64,000 bases of DNA, taken from NCBI RefSeq assembly GCF_020042665.1, contig NZ_CP083376.1, forward strand, positions 2,640,001 through 2,704,000. The letters run 5' to 3'. The notes below the pieces were generated by a model, which worked only from the letters and a program-made list of their open reading frames with translations, was not told the DNA's origin and made no database searches. Every line of letters begins with the position of its first letter. Position 1 is the first letter of the stretch. This DNA comes from Pseudoxanthomonas sp. X-1 (lineage in GTDB: Bacteria > Pseudomonadota > Gammaproteobacteria > Xanthomonadales > Xanthomonadaceae). Shown here in pieces: positions 43,726 through 51,657 of this stretch. The translations under genes were made by a program, and so were the position numbers.

Positions 43726-44471
43726 AGGATGCCGCCTCGACCGCGCAGCGGGAGCAGAACCAGCGCCAAGGCCTGATCGTCGGCACCATCACCTTGCCGT
43801 TCCGGCTGCTGGGGGTGCTGATCGGCTCGCTGCTGTTCTCCATTGTCGTGGAGTGCGTCGGAATGCACCTGTTCTGGAAGGACGAGGGCTGGCGACACTC
43901 CCAGCAGATGTTGCAGTACGAGTTGGGGCACCTGTCCAACCACTTCACGCGCAGCGTGGTCGTGCAGGAACCGGGGCGCACGGCGCACGAGCTGGTGGAT
44001 ACCGGATACGAATGGGTGTTCGTGCGCTCGGGCTTGCTGGAGCGCATGAGCCAGACCGCCGAGCGCGCCCGTGCACCCAGCCACGGGCAGACACGCAACT
44101 TTCGCTACTACATCAGCCAGGCCTATGTCTGGACCGAGAGCTACCTGATCGCCGCAGCCTTCACGACGCTGACCTTCCTTGTGCGCCTGCTGGTCCTGGT
44201 GCTCACGTTGCCGCTGATCCTCACCGCGGCATTCGTCGGCCTGATCGACGGCCTAGTGCGGAGGGACGTGCGCCGGTTCGGCGCGGGCCGCGAATCGGGC
44301 TTCATCTACCACCGCGCGAAAGCAAGCCTGATGCCGCTGGCCGTTCTGCCCTGGGTCACGTACCTGGCCTTGCCGATCTCGGTGCATCCACTGCTGATTC
44401 TGCTGCCGAGCGCCGCCTTGCTGGGGCTGGCCGTGAGCCTGACCGCGGGCAGCTTCAAGAAATACCTTTAG
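43722..44471 (+). CDS. TIGR03747-family ICE membrane protein
   Basis: The protein has 249 residues with about four membrane segments: LPFRLLGVLIGSLLFSIVVE, a helix near 140, VRLLVLVLTLPLILTAAFVG, and LLILLPSAALLGLAVSLTA. The conserved GLIDGLVRRDVRRFGAGRESGF lies between the inner helices. It follows traD with a 4-base overlap and ends the first conjugation block. It is an inner-membrane partner of the coupling protein by gene order. Confidence 0.9.
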   Translation: MKDAASTAQREQNQRQGLIVGTITLPFRLLGVLIGSLLFSIVVECVGMHLFWKDEGWRHSQQMLQYELGHLSNHFTRSVVVQEPGRTAHELVDTGYEWVFVRSGLLERMSQTAERARAPSHGQTRNFRYYISQAYVWTESYLIAAAFTTLTFLVRLLVLVLTLPLILTAAFVGLIDGLVRRDVRRFGAGRESGFIYHRAKASLMPLAVLPWVTYLALPISVHPLLILLPSAALLGLAVSLTAGSFKKYL

Positions 44472-44500
44472 GCGAATGCTGTCCCGCGTGGCTGTAGTGC

Positions 44501-47125
44501 TCATCGGTTCTGCAGAACATCTAACGCAGCGTCCAACGCCGTAATCGATTCGACAATGACTCTCACTAAGGAGCGGTCGAACTCGTGGTCTCGCTGGGAA
44601 TCGTGGACACCGCTGTTGAGACACCCCCATTCAATGCTTCCTGCACCAACACCAAGCAGCCGGGTCAAAGCGACAACGACGTCTGGCGCGCCAGCATGCT
44701 GCGCGGAGATGCGATCGACGGCTGATCTCAACTTTGCGCATTTGTTGTTCAATTCCCAGGGGGAGCGTGGCCCGCCTAGCTTGAGTTCGATGCGCCCATC
44801 TGCTCGCCGGCCCAGCCAAGTCCAGAGACGGTCAGTCAGACTCTCCAGCGCGGGCCGCGCCTGGCGCAGCGCCTCACGCTTCTCATCGGCTGCCAACGCC
44901 TGCTGGGCCAACAGGACGTAGTTCTTCGTCGGTGGATCGCTGTCAACGCGCAGCTCATGCTCGCCCTGGTGCGGGAGGAACTTGTAGCGCTTGATGGACC
45001 CGGCCCGCCGGGCGCCCAATTCCTGCTGGATCCGGTGCAGAAACTCCTCGGCGTGTGAGGTGAGGATGACCTGCTTGCCGACGAGCAAGCCATCCTCGAA
45101 GAAGGTACGCCAGATTCCGTCACGATGGTCATCGTCGATCGCGTTGACGACGTCATCGAAAATGACCACGGGGCACCCCTGCGCGATGTTCTTCGCCAGC
45201 AGAATCGCCAGACCCAGGCACTTGATATGCCCTTCGCTGAAGACCACCAGCGCGTCATAGCGCACGCCAGGCTCACCGGTGAACTCTACTTCGATCTTGC
45301 CGTTTTCGGCGACAGGCAGCCACAACGCGTGCAAGAGGTCGCCAGGCGGATCAGCACGATTGAATGCGTTGTACAGATTGCGTGCCTGTTCTCCGAGGCC
45401 CTGGAGCAGCACGCCCGGCAATGCGGCCAAGTAGGCTTGGATTTCGGGCAAGAAGCCGTCGTAGGCGGCCTTGACCCGCAGGTGGTGCGCGACTACCGGC
45501 ACTTCGGTTGCGACCGACTCGATCAACTCACGGTTCGCCTCGTCAAATTGGGCCACGGTCTGGCGGGCAGCGGCCATTTCTTGGTCGGCTGTCATGCGTA
45601 TGGTCCGCAGCCGTTCGATCTCCAGCCGGTGCTGGTCCAGTGCGTCCCGCTCCCGGGCCAGCGCCCCGCGCAGGGCATGCGCTTCGCGGGCTTGCGCGTC
45701 GGCGCGCTCGATGATTTCCGTGACCTGCAGCAGAGCGTTCCAGGCACGCCGGTCGCCATCGACCCATGCGCCAAGCCAGGCGCCTGTCGAGGTAGGCGGC
45801 AATGGAGGCAGGCCTGCTGCCTGCAACTGTGCAGGACAAGCGTTTGCGCCAACCGCGACTACCCGACGCATCTCGTCCCACAGCGCCCGCACCGCCTCGC
45901 TCAACTGCGTCCGTAGGCCGGCTTCCTGCTGCTGGAGGGTGGCCAACTGCGCGAGCTGCTCCAGGCCCGTGCGGGCCTTGGCGAAAGGATCCTGTGCGAC
46001 AGCAGCCAATCCGGTTCCGCATGCGGGACAGGTGGTCGCCCCGTCAGTCAAGGCCAGCACAGCCTCGTAGAGCTTAGCGTACGACACTTCCCCAGCACGC
46101 GCCGAAAGCTGTCCGGTGGCCGCCTGCCACAGGCCTTGAAGGTGATAAGCCTCATCCAGCAGCGTCTGCAGCCGCGCTTGGCTCACCTCATGAACGGCAG
46201 GTGGGACGGCAACCAGTTGCGCCTGGACGTACGGCAGCCGCCCTTGCTGCTCCGGTGTGCCGAGCAGCCAGTCAACGCAAGCCTGGTACGTCGCGCCGGG
46301 CGACATTCGTTGCGCCAGCGCTTGCTCGGAGTTCTCCACCGCCGCGATCTTTTGCGGATAAGCAGCGATCGTCTGTTCAGAGTTCGCCAACTGCAAGCGC
46401 CGCTGCGCGAGTTGAGTAGCCTGGGCGCCGACGAGCATCAGGTCTTGGTCGAGCGCGGGATTGAAGCCGCGCACGAAGTCGCTGAACTGATCCACGCCAA
46501 ACAAGGTAGCGATGAGCTGCCGCTGATCGCCCGGAGTACGCGCCGCGATGCGGGCGAAGTCATCGAGGCGGTTCTTTTCGATGAAGCAGAAGCGGTACTC
46601 CGCTTCGTTGGGCTGCACAGCCTGGGCCTGGTCTGGTGCTCCGGAAGACAGGACGGGCGCGACATGGCGACGCAACCGGGCATTGTTGCAGTATGTCCGT
46701 TGGTCGACCCGCTTGACTTGGGCCTCGCTGATGGAGCCGAGCATCGCCACTTCCAGCGCCTCGCAGAAGCTGCTCTTGCCGGTACCGTTGGCGCCATAGA
46801 CCAAAGTGATGTCGTGGCTGAGGTCGAATGTCTCTTGCCGCATGAATCCGCGAAACGGTCCCACCTCAAGCTGGCGCAGGCGCCCCAGCGCCGGCCCGAC
46901 TTCGGGTCCGTGGCCATCTCCCTGGTACGCGACCGGCATCTGCGCCAAATGGGCGACGGCCAGTGGCGCCATGCGGGTGGAGCGTCCACGGCGCGCTGCA
47001 CCAACTTCAGCCAGAGGTTGCAGGTGATCAAGCACCAGATGCGCGAGCCGGCACACGTCGTCATGCACCTGGCGTTGCGCCAAGTGCGCCAAGAAGCGGT
47101 GGTACTCCGAATGAATGCTTGCCAT
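44501..47125 (-). CDS. Rad50/RecF-like AAA ATPase with zinc-hook-like CxxC, defence operon
   Basis: The protein has 874 residues. The start at 47125 follows AGAGGGGGCTGC. Walker A is LVYGANGTGKSSF near 107. A long coiled-coil centre holds TTCPACGTG near 365, a Rad50-type hook. An ABC-signature-like SEGHIKCLGLAILL precedes Walker B VVIFDDVVNAIDDDHRDG near 653 and the H-loop VILTSHAEEF. It resembles the ATPases of SMC-like defence systems such as Lamassu and ABC-three-component systems. It is the last gene of a four-gene operon and probably uses the DUF3800 protein as effector. Exact family unknown. Confidence 0.78.
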   Translation of the reverse strand: MASIHSEYHRFLAHLAQRQVHDDVCRLAHLVLDHLQPLAEVGAARRGRSTRMAPLAVAHLAQMPVAYQGDGHGPEVGPALGRLRQLEVGPFRGFMRQETFDLSHDITLVYGANGTGKSSFCEALEVAMLGSISEAQVKRVDQRTYCNNARLRRHVAPVLSSGAPDQAQAVQPNEAEYRFCFIEKNRLDDFARIAARTPGDQRQLIATLFGVDQFSDFVRGFNPALDQDLMLVGAQATQLAQRRLQLANSEQTIAAYPQKIAAVENSEQALAQRMSPGATYQACVDWLLGTPEQQGRLPYVQAQLVAVPPAVHEVSQARLQTLLDEAYHLQGLWQAATGQLSARAGEVSYAKLYEAVLALTDGATTCPACGTGLAAVAQDPFAKARTGLEQLAQLATLQQQEAGLRTQLSEAVRALWDEMRRVVAVGANACPAQLQAAGLPPLPPTSTGAWLGAWVDGDRRAWNALLQVTEIIERADAQAREAHALRGALARERDALDQHRLEIERLRTIRMTADQEMAAARQTVAQFDEANRELIESVATEVPVVAHHLRVKAAYDGFLPEIQAYLAALPGVLLQGLGEQARNLYNAFNRADPPGDLLHALWLPVAENGKIEVEFTGEPGVRYDALVVFSEGHIKCLGLAILLAKNIAQGCPVVIFDDVVNAIDDDHRDGIWRTFFEDGLLVGKQVILTSHAEEFLHRIQQELGARRAGSIKRYKFLPHQGEHELRVDSDPPTKNYVLLAQQALAADEKREALRQARPALESLTDRLWTWLGRRADGRIELKLGGPRSPWELNNKCAKLRSAVDRISAQHAGAPDVVVALTRLLGVGAGSIEWGCLNSGVHDSQRDHEFDRSLVRVIVESITALDAALDVLQNR

Positions 47126-47225
47126 GCAGCCCCCTCTACACAGGAAGACGCTTCGATGGCGTCCTTGATGATGTTGATCGGTCGCCAGCGCAGTAGGCAC
47201 AGGCGGGTCATGCTTCCATTCGCTA

Positions 47226-48278
47226 TTACGGTTTGTGGAAGTTCTCAGCAAAATAGTCGATGACCTGCCCCGCTTGGGATCCCTGACGGAAACGCTTTTG
47301 CTCCTCGAAGTCGATCGAGGGCAGCATATGGATCAGTTGATGATCGGCGTACAGCGCCATGACCTTCTCGGCATCCAGTACCCCGGCGCGTTGTCCGGTA
47401 AGCGTATTCGCCGCTTCGATGGCCGCGCCGATCATCACGTCCGCCACTTGCACTGCAGGACTGTGCTTTGAATCGATCTGAGTCACGGACTGAAGCTTGA
47501 GCGGAAAGGTGATGCTGGCGATCTCCGATTGACGAAACGTGATCGGTTTCTCATGGCGGATGTACCGCTGCAGCAGGTCGTGATAAGTGAGCAGGTTCTT
47601 GGACTGATCGTGCTCGACCCGATACGGGCCGTCAGCCATGATTTCCATCCGACTGACCAGGGACTGCAGCACCACGAAAGCAGCATCGGTGTTGACGCCC
47701 GGCGTGACGATCGCCTTCAGGCATTCAGGGGCAGCGAACTGCGCAAGCGGGCCAAGCGCTTCCGGCAGTTCCCACCAGCGCGATGCGCACGCCGCATCGA
47801 TCAGGTTCCCAAGCGCCTCCGAGCTCTTTTCCTTCACCGCGCGCTGGAAGCTGACCAACAGCCGGTCGAGCGCGCCTTTGCCGAGGAGCGTCGGTCCAAC
47901 CGTATACAGCAGCGACGCAAGCGAGTAGTTCTGCCCGTCTTCGTAGAAGTCCATGCCGCGCTCGTAGTAGAACGGCTCGACCGCGTAGTCCAGGAACATC
48001 AGCAGCAACAGGTAGCGCTTGTCGCAGACGTAGGTCACGCACTTGTGGTCGGTTAGCAAGTCGCGCTGCAGCGCCATCAGACGGGGGTGATTGGCTGGGC
48101 GCCGAGCCAACGCCCGGTACTTGAGTTCGTCCGCCTGAAGCTTGGGAAAGTGCTCCCGGATCAGGCGCCCGGCCTCGTCATCCTCAATGGCGATGGCCGT
48201 CGCTCCTTGGAACCGCTGCTCAGGGTTCATCAGGTCAAAGCCGGTATAACCACTTTCATCGATCCGGAAGCATTCCAT
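47226..48278 (-). CDS. DUF3800 domain protein (RNase H-like fold), candidate effector nuclease
   Basis: The protein has 350 residues. The N-terminal RIDESGYTGF holds the Asp7-Glu8 pair that opens DUF3800. Further conserved parts are CVTYVCDKRYLL near 85 and DSKHSPAVQVADVMIGA near 270, where the final Asp completes the acidic site. DUF3800 is predicted to be an RNase H-fold nuclease and is common in defence islands. The ATG directly follows the TGA of the 52-residue gene (TGAATG), so translation is coupled. A nuclease effector is inference from the fold. Confidence 0.8.
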   Translation of the reverse strand: MECFRIDESGYTGFDLMNPEQRFQGATAIAIEDDEAGRLIREHFPKLQADELKYRALARRPANHPRLMALQRDLLTDHKCVTYVCDKRYLLLLMFLDYAVEPFYYERGMDFYEDGQNYSLASLLYTVGPTLLGKGALDRLLVSFQRAVKEKSSEALGNLIDAACASRWWELPEALGPLAQFAAPECLKAIVTPGVNTDAAFVVLQSLVSRMEIMADGPYRVEHDQSKNLLTYHDLLQRYIRHEKPITFRQSEIASITFPLKLQSVTQIDSKHSPAVQVADVMIGAAIEAANTLTGQRAGVLDAEKVMALYADHQLIHMLPSIDFEEQKRFRQGSQAGQVIDYFAENFHKP

Positions 48279-48437
48279 TCAACTCTTCCCCTGGACAATG
48301 GACACTCCGATCCTGTCGGCCAATTCGAGCACGGCATCGTAGGCACCGACGTCGTTGTGCGAAGGCTCAGACGCGGCCGAGGATGGTTCACTAGGTGGCT
48401 CGCCATCGGCGGGCAGATTGGCGCATCGCTTAGTCAT
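48279..48437 (-). CDS. 52-residue small protein of the defence operon
   Basis: The frame encodes 52 residues, starting MTKRCANLPADGEPPSEPSS and ending in a short amphipathic helix AYDAVLELADRIGVSIVQGK. Its ATG overlaps the stop of the upstream gene (ATGACTAA) and its TGA touches the ATG of the DUF3800 gene, so it links both by translational coupling. No family is recognised. The Ser/Pro/Glu-rich N-terminus is probably disordered. It could be the small middle component seen in ABC-three-component systems. Confidence 0.62.
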   Translation of the reverse strand: MTKRCANLPADGEPPSEPSSAASEPSHNDVGAYDAVLELADRIGVSIVQGKS

Positions 48438-49104
48438 GGGTCATTTCAAGAATTTCATCCACAGCGGCCGCAATGACACGGTCCGGTGCCGAAGCGAGTA
48501 GATCCTGGGGACGATTTCCACCCAGGAAGCTGTTTTCGGAGCGGAACCAATAAGCCATGCCCCAGCCGTCTTTGTGTCCTTCGAAGGTTTCAATCACTTT
48601 GGCCAGCGATTTCAGTGGACGGAAACCAGCGTCACGATCCAGCCCGTAGTCCGGAAAGTAATCGATGCCACCGTGGTTGATAGCGAAGATTTGGCGTTGC
48701 TTCTTCCACTTATTGGGCTGAGCGCTCGGGTTCCGGGTGCTCAGTTCCGCGAGTTGTGCGATGTTCGCGGCGGTCAACCAGTCTCCACTTTCCAACACCG
48801 CCTTACGCGCCTGCACCAGCAGGCTCGCTTCCTTGAGCAGCCGGGGCGACAGCGGATTGCGCGGCACGAGCATTTCTGCCAGCCGTTCGAGCGATTCGCG
48901 GTCCTGACGTTCAAGCAGCACCTCGAACATGGATGAAGCGACGTTGGTGAAGTTTTCCGCCAATGCCGCGAAAACACTGGGCTTGATGTGGTCGAACGCC
49001 ACCACCAGCACGTGGTCAGCCTGCGACCGAGCGAGTTGAGCCTGAATCTCTTTGGGCGTACCCACAAGGGTCGACACGCCGAGACGGTCTGCAACGACGC
49101 TCAT
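48430..49104 (-). CDS. Protein with MbcA/ParS (Xre) antitoxin-like C-terminal domain
   Basis: The protein has 224 residues. The start at 49104 follows a perfect GAGGAG; an upstream ATG would add 21 residues but lacks such a site. The C-terminal 65 residues (RPLKSLAKVIETFEGHK, WGMAYWFRSENSFLGGNRPQDLL, DRVIAAAVDEI) match the toxin-binding domain of MbcA/ParS/Xre antitoxins. The N-terminal 150 residues are helical and unrecognised. No RES-type toxin is nearby. It is the first gene of the operon and may regulate it or hold the ATPase-nuclease system inactive. Confidence 0.7.
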   Translation of the reverse strand: MSVVADRLGVSTLVGTPKEIQAQLARSQADHVLVVAFDHIKPSVFAALAENFTNVASSMFEVLLERQDRESLERLAEMLVPRNPLSPRLLKEASLLVQARKAVLESGDWLTAANIAQLAELSTRNPSAQPNKWKKQRQIFAINHGGIDYFPDYGLDRDAGFRPLKSLAKVIETFEGHKDGWGMAYWFRSENSFLGGNRPQDLLASAPDRVIAAAVDEILEMTHD

Positions 49105-49138
49105 GACTGACTCCTCAAATGGGTTATTTACGCTATTT

Positions 49139-49152
49139 GATATTACTATATC
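49139..49152. promoter_or_regulatory. Palindrome in the divergent promoter of the defence operon and abiH
   Basis: GATAT (49139-49143) and ATATC (49148-49152) form an inverted repeat with a 4-base centre in a notably A/T-rich stretch (49120-49160) between two divergent genes. It is a plausible operator, perhaps for the MbcA-like protein. Confidence 0.45.
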
Positions 49153-49208
49153 GACCATAACCTTCAATGCCCAGACACTTCGGATTCTTGGGACCTAAGG
49201 AGCACACC

Positions 49209-50111
49209 GTGCACCCCACCACGCTTTATGTAGTCGGCAATGGATTCGACCTGTGGCACGGCATTCCATCGGGCCTCGGACAGTTCAAGGAGTATGTCCT
49301 GGCCACAGACCGGGACATTCATCGCGAGGTCGAGGACTACCTTCCAGCCGGAGACGACTGGTGCGACTTGGAATTAGCCCTGGCTGAACTGGATGCCGAT
49401 ATGCTGGTCGACAACTTGGGGCACTTCATGGGGGCCTATGGTGCCGAGGACTGGAGTGATTCAGGGCACCACGACTTTCAGTACGAGGTGGGGAACGTCG
49501 TCGAGCGACTGTCCAAGGGGCTTCGGACGCGCTTTGCCGAATGGATCCGAGACTTGCCCATCCCGACACACGACACCGCCCCGCGACGGCTTGCGACGCT
49601 GGATCCACAGGCGCTGTTCCTGACCTTCAACTACACGAGCACGTTGGACACTCTCTATGGCATCGATCTGGCACGTGTTCTGCACATCCACGGCCGATCC
49701 GATGCGGCAGACGATGAGTTGGTCTTGGGCCACGCCTGGAATCCCCAATCCCGCCCCTCGCTCAACGACCGTCCGGATATCGAGGAGATCGATACCCGGG
49801 TGGCTGAAGCCAACGACATCATCGACGACTACTTCTCAGCCACCTTCAAGCGTTCCGAGGAACTGATCGCCCAGCATAGGACGTTTTTTCAGGCGTTGGG
49901 AGCCATCCAGAAGGTCGTCGTGCTTGGCCACTCTCTGTCCCCCGTGGATGCGATCTACTTCCAGGCGCTCCTTCAGCAGCCCAGCGTTGCCGCGGCGCGA
50001 TGGACAGTCGCATGCCGCAGCAAACAAGAGTGGCCTGATAAGGAACAACGGCTCGTCGCCCTGGGTTTGTGGCCGGGTGCTGGACAGCCATCTTCTTGGG
50101 ACGCACTGTAG
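49209..50111 (+). CDS. abiH: AbiH-family abortive-infection protein
   Basis: The protein has 300 residues. The GTG at 49209 follows TAAGGAG and is preferred over an ATG at 49167 without such a site. The AbiH family is recognised by TLYVVGNGFDLWHGIPSG at the N-terminus, FLTFNYTSTLDTLYG near 138, VLHIHGR near 158 and VVVLGHSLSPVDAIYF. It protects the population against phages by an unknown mechanism. It is divergent from the four-gene operon and shares its promoter region. Confidence 0.85.
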   Translation: MHPTTLYVVGNGFDLWHGIPSGLGQFKEYVLATDRDIHREVEDYLPAGDDWCDLELALAELDADMLVDNLGHFMGAYGAEDWSDSGHHDFQYEVGNVVERLSKGLRTRFAEWIRDLPIPTHDTAPRRLATLDPQALFLTFNYTSTLDTLYGIDLARVLHIHGRSDAADDELVLGHAWNPQSRPSLNDRPDIEEIDTRVAEANDIIDDYFSATFKRSEELIAQHRTFFQALGAIQKVVVLGHSLSPVDAIYFQALLQQPSVAAARWTVACRSKQEWPDKEQRLVALGLWPGAGQPSSWDAL

Positions 50112-50178
50112 AACAAAGCGTCGTTCGCTCCTGTATTTGCGGATCGCTGCGCACCTAATCCGGTCGGCCCCAGTTCCT

Positions 50179-50186
50179 ATTGTTTG
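50179..50186 (+). promoter_or_regulatory. ATTGTTTG motif 69 bases before the RAQPRD gene
   Basis: ATTGTTTG followed by TGGCC, at exactly the same distance (69 bases) from the start codon as the copy at 59527. It probably marks the promoter of the second conjugation block. Confidence 0.55.
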
Positions 50187-50247
50187 TGGCCTAAAGCAGC
50201 CCTGATCTCCACGATCAAGCCATTGCTGATTTCACAGGAATGGCGCG

Positions 50248-50628
50248 ATGTTGGCTCCGATCTGGCTGCGCGCCGCGCATCGCGGCGTGCCCACTTTTCT
50301 CGTGACGGCCCTCCTGCTGGGCCAGTCCCCGATGGCGTTGGCCGAGCCCCCCACGCAGCGCCAGGAACTGGTCGCGGCGCTGCGCCAGCTCGACGCGCTG
50401 GAGCGCACCGTCGCCGACAGCGCCGCGCATGCCCCCATCCAGCCGGGAGAGCGCTACCACTTCGATTACCCGCGGCTGCTGGCTGACCTAGCGCGCGTGC
50501 GCGCCGGTATCCAGGCCCACCTCTCACCTTCGCGTGCCCAGCCGCGCGACCCCTCCGAACTGGCCGGCGACTACCGCACTGAGCGGGCCGTCGAGCCATC
50601 GCCGACGACCGCGGAGGTCAAGCCATGA
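50248..50628 (+). CDS. RAQPRD-family ICE protein (TIGR01690)
   Basis: The protein has 126 residues. A signal peptide ends at PMALA-EP. The mature helix (RQELVAALRQLDALERTVAD) and YHFDYPRLLADLARVRAGI lead to the name-giving SRAQPRDPSELAGDYR. It is a small periplasmic part of the GI-type conjugation system and first gene of this block. The next start overlaps its stop by 4 bases. Confidence 0.9.
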   Translation: MLAPIWLRAAHRGVPTFLVTALLLGQSPMALAEPPTQRQELVAALRQLDALERTVADSAAHAPIQPGERYHFDYPRLLADLARVRAGIQAHLSPSRAQPRDPSELAGDYRTERAVEPSPTTAEVKP

Positions 50629-50858
50629 ACGGCGCCCAGGTCTCGGCATTTCAAGCCAACAGCGGCATCGCGCCTTCCGCGATGGCGACCGTCTTGGTCG
50701 GCGTCGTGTTCGCGGTCCTGCTCGTCTGGGGCGTCTGGGCCATCCGAACGGCCTACGTGGGGTGGTCCGAGAGCCACCTCAACCAGCGCCAGTTCCTCGG
50801 CGTCTGCATCCGCTTCGTCGCGATGTACCTCGTCCTGAGTTTCTTCCTCCTCTCCTGA
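50625..50858 (+). CDS. TIGR03758-family ICE membrane protein
   Basis: The protein has 77 residues and two membrane helices: MATVLVGVVFAVLLVWGVWA and FLGVCIRFVAMYLVLSFFLL. The start overlaps the RAQPRD stop (ATGA). Its small size and position before the pilin-like gene are constant in this ICE class; it belongs to the inner-membrane part of the channel. Confidence 0.9.
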   Translation: MNGAQVSAFQANSGIAPSAMATVLVGVVFAVLLVWGVWAIRTAYVGWSESHLNQRQFLGVCIRFVAMYLVLSFFLLS

Positions 50859-50874
50859 CCTGAAAGGCCTGACC

Positions 50875-51234
50875 ATGCAAAACCGCATCCTCACTTCCCG
50901 TTTTGTCCAGCGCGCCACCGTGGCTCTGGGCGCCGCCGCGCTGCCCGCGCTGTCGTTCGCGCAGGGGTTGCCGCAACTGGAGAACCCGACCCGCGGCACG
51001 GGCAACGGCATCATGGAAACGATCAGGAACTACGGCTACGACATCATCATGCTCGTGGCCCTGCTGGTTGTGGCGTCGATGTTCATTGGCGTGTGCTACC
51101 ACGCCTACGGCACCTACGCGGAAATCCACACTGGTCGCAAAACCTGGGGCCAATTCGGCCTCACGGTCGCCATCGGCGCGGTGCTGCTCGTGATCGGCAT
51201 CTGGCTGCTCACCGAAGCCACCGGCATCCTGTAA
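50875..51234 (+). CDS. TIGR03745-family ICE membrane protein, VirB2-like
   Basis: The protein has 119 residues. A signal peptide ends at ALSFA-QG. Two membrane helices follow (YDIIMLVALLVVASMFIGV and LTVAIGAVLLVIGIWLLTEA), which is the layout of VirB2/TrbC-type pilins. It follows AAAGGCCTGACC. The pilin role is inferred from size, topology and position before the VirB3-like gene. Confidence 0.88.
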   Translation: MQNRILTSRFVQRATVALGAAALPALSFAQGLPQLENPTRGTGNGIMETIRNYGYDIIMLVALLVVASMFIGVCYHAYGTYAEIHTGRKTWGQFGLTVAIGAVLLVIGIWLLTEATGIL

Positions 51235-51246
51235 GGCGAGGCCGGT

Positions 51247-51657
51247 ATGTCCGAGCAGCAGCACGTCCGTGCTGACGGGACGGTCACGTTCCTTCCGCAC
51301 CGGCTCAACCGCCATCCCGTTGTCGTGCGCGGCCTCACCGCCGACGAGCTGTGGATCTGCTGCGGCCTGTCCGGCGCCGCCGGCCTGCTGGTCGGTGCGC
51401 CGCTGTCCTGGGTGTTCCGCACGATCGCGCTCGCGCCCACGTTCGTCGTGCTGGGCGTGGCCTTCGGCGTGTTCATCGGGGGCGGCATCCTGCGTCGCCT
51501 CAAGCGTGGGCGTCCCGACACCTGGCTGTATCGGCAACTCCAGTGGCGCATCGCCACGCGCTATCCGCTGGTGGCGGGCTGGGTGGGCGGCCATGTGCTG
51601 ATCTCACGCTCCGGCTTCTGGACCACCCGAAGGTCTGCTGCAAGGGGGGCACGATGA
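51247..51657 (+). CDS. TIGR03750-family conjugal transfer protein, VirB3-like
   Basis: The protein has 136 residues. Two close membrane helices lie at about 40-85 (ICCGLSGAAGLLVGAPLSWV and LAPTFVVLGVAFGVFIGGG). The conserved RLKRGRPDTWLYRQLQWR segment follows. It is an inner-membrane channel protein. It overlaps the next start by 4 bases. Confidence 0.9.
   Translation: MSEQQHVRADGTVTFLPHRLNRHPVVVRGLTADELWICCGLSGAAGLLVGAPLSWVFRTIALAPTFVVLGVAFGVFIGGGILRRLKRGRPDTWLYRQLQWRIATRYPLVAGWVGGHVLISRSGFWTTRRSAARGAR

Noticed and set aside
49104..49167. Longer start for the MbcA-like gene at 49167
   Set aside because: The GAGGAG site sits exactly before the ATG at 49104, and the longer form would run through the A/T-rich divergent promoter.
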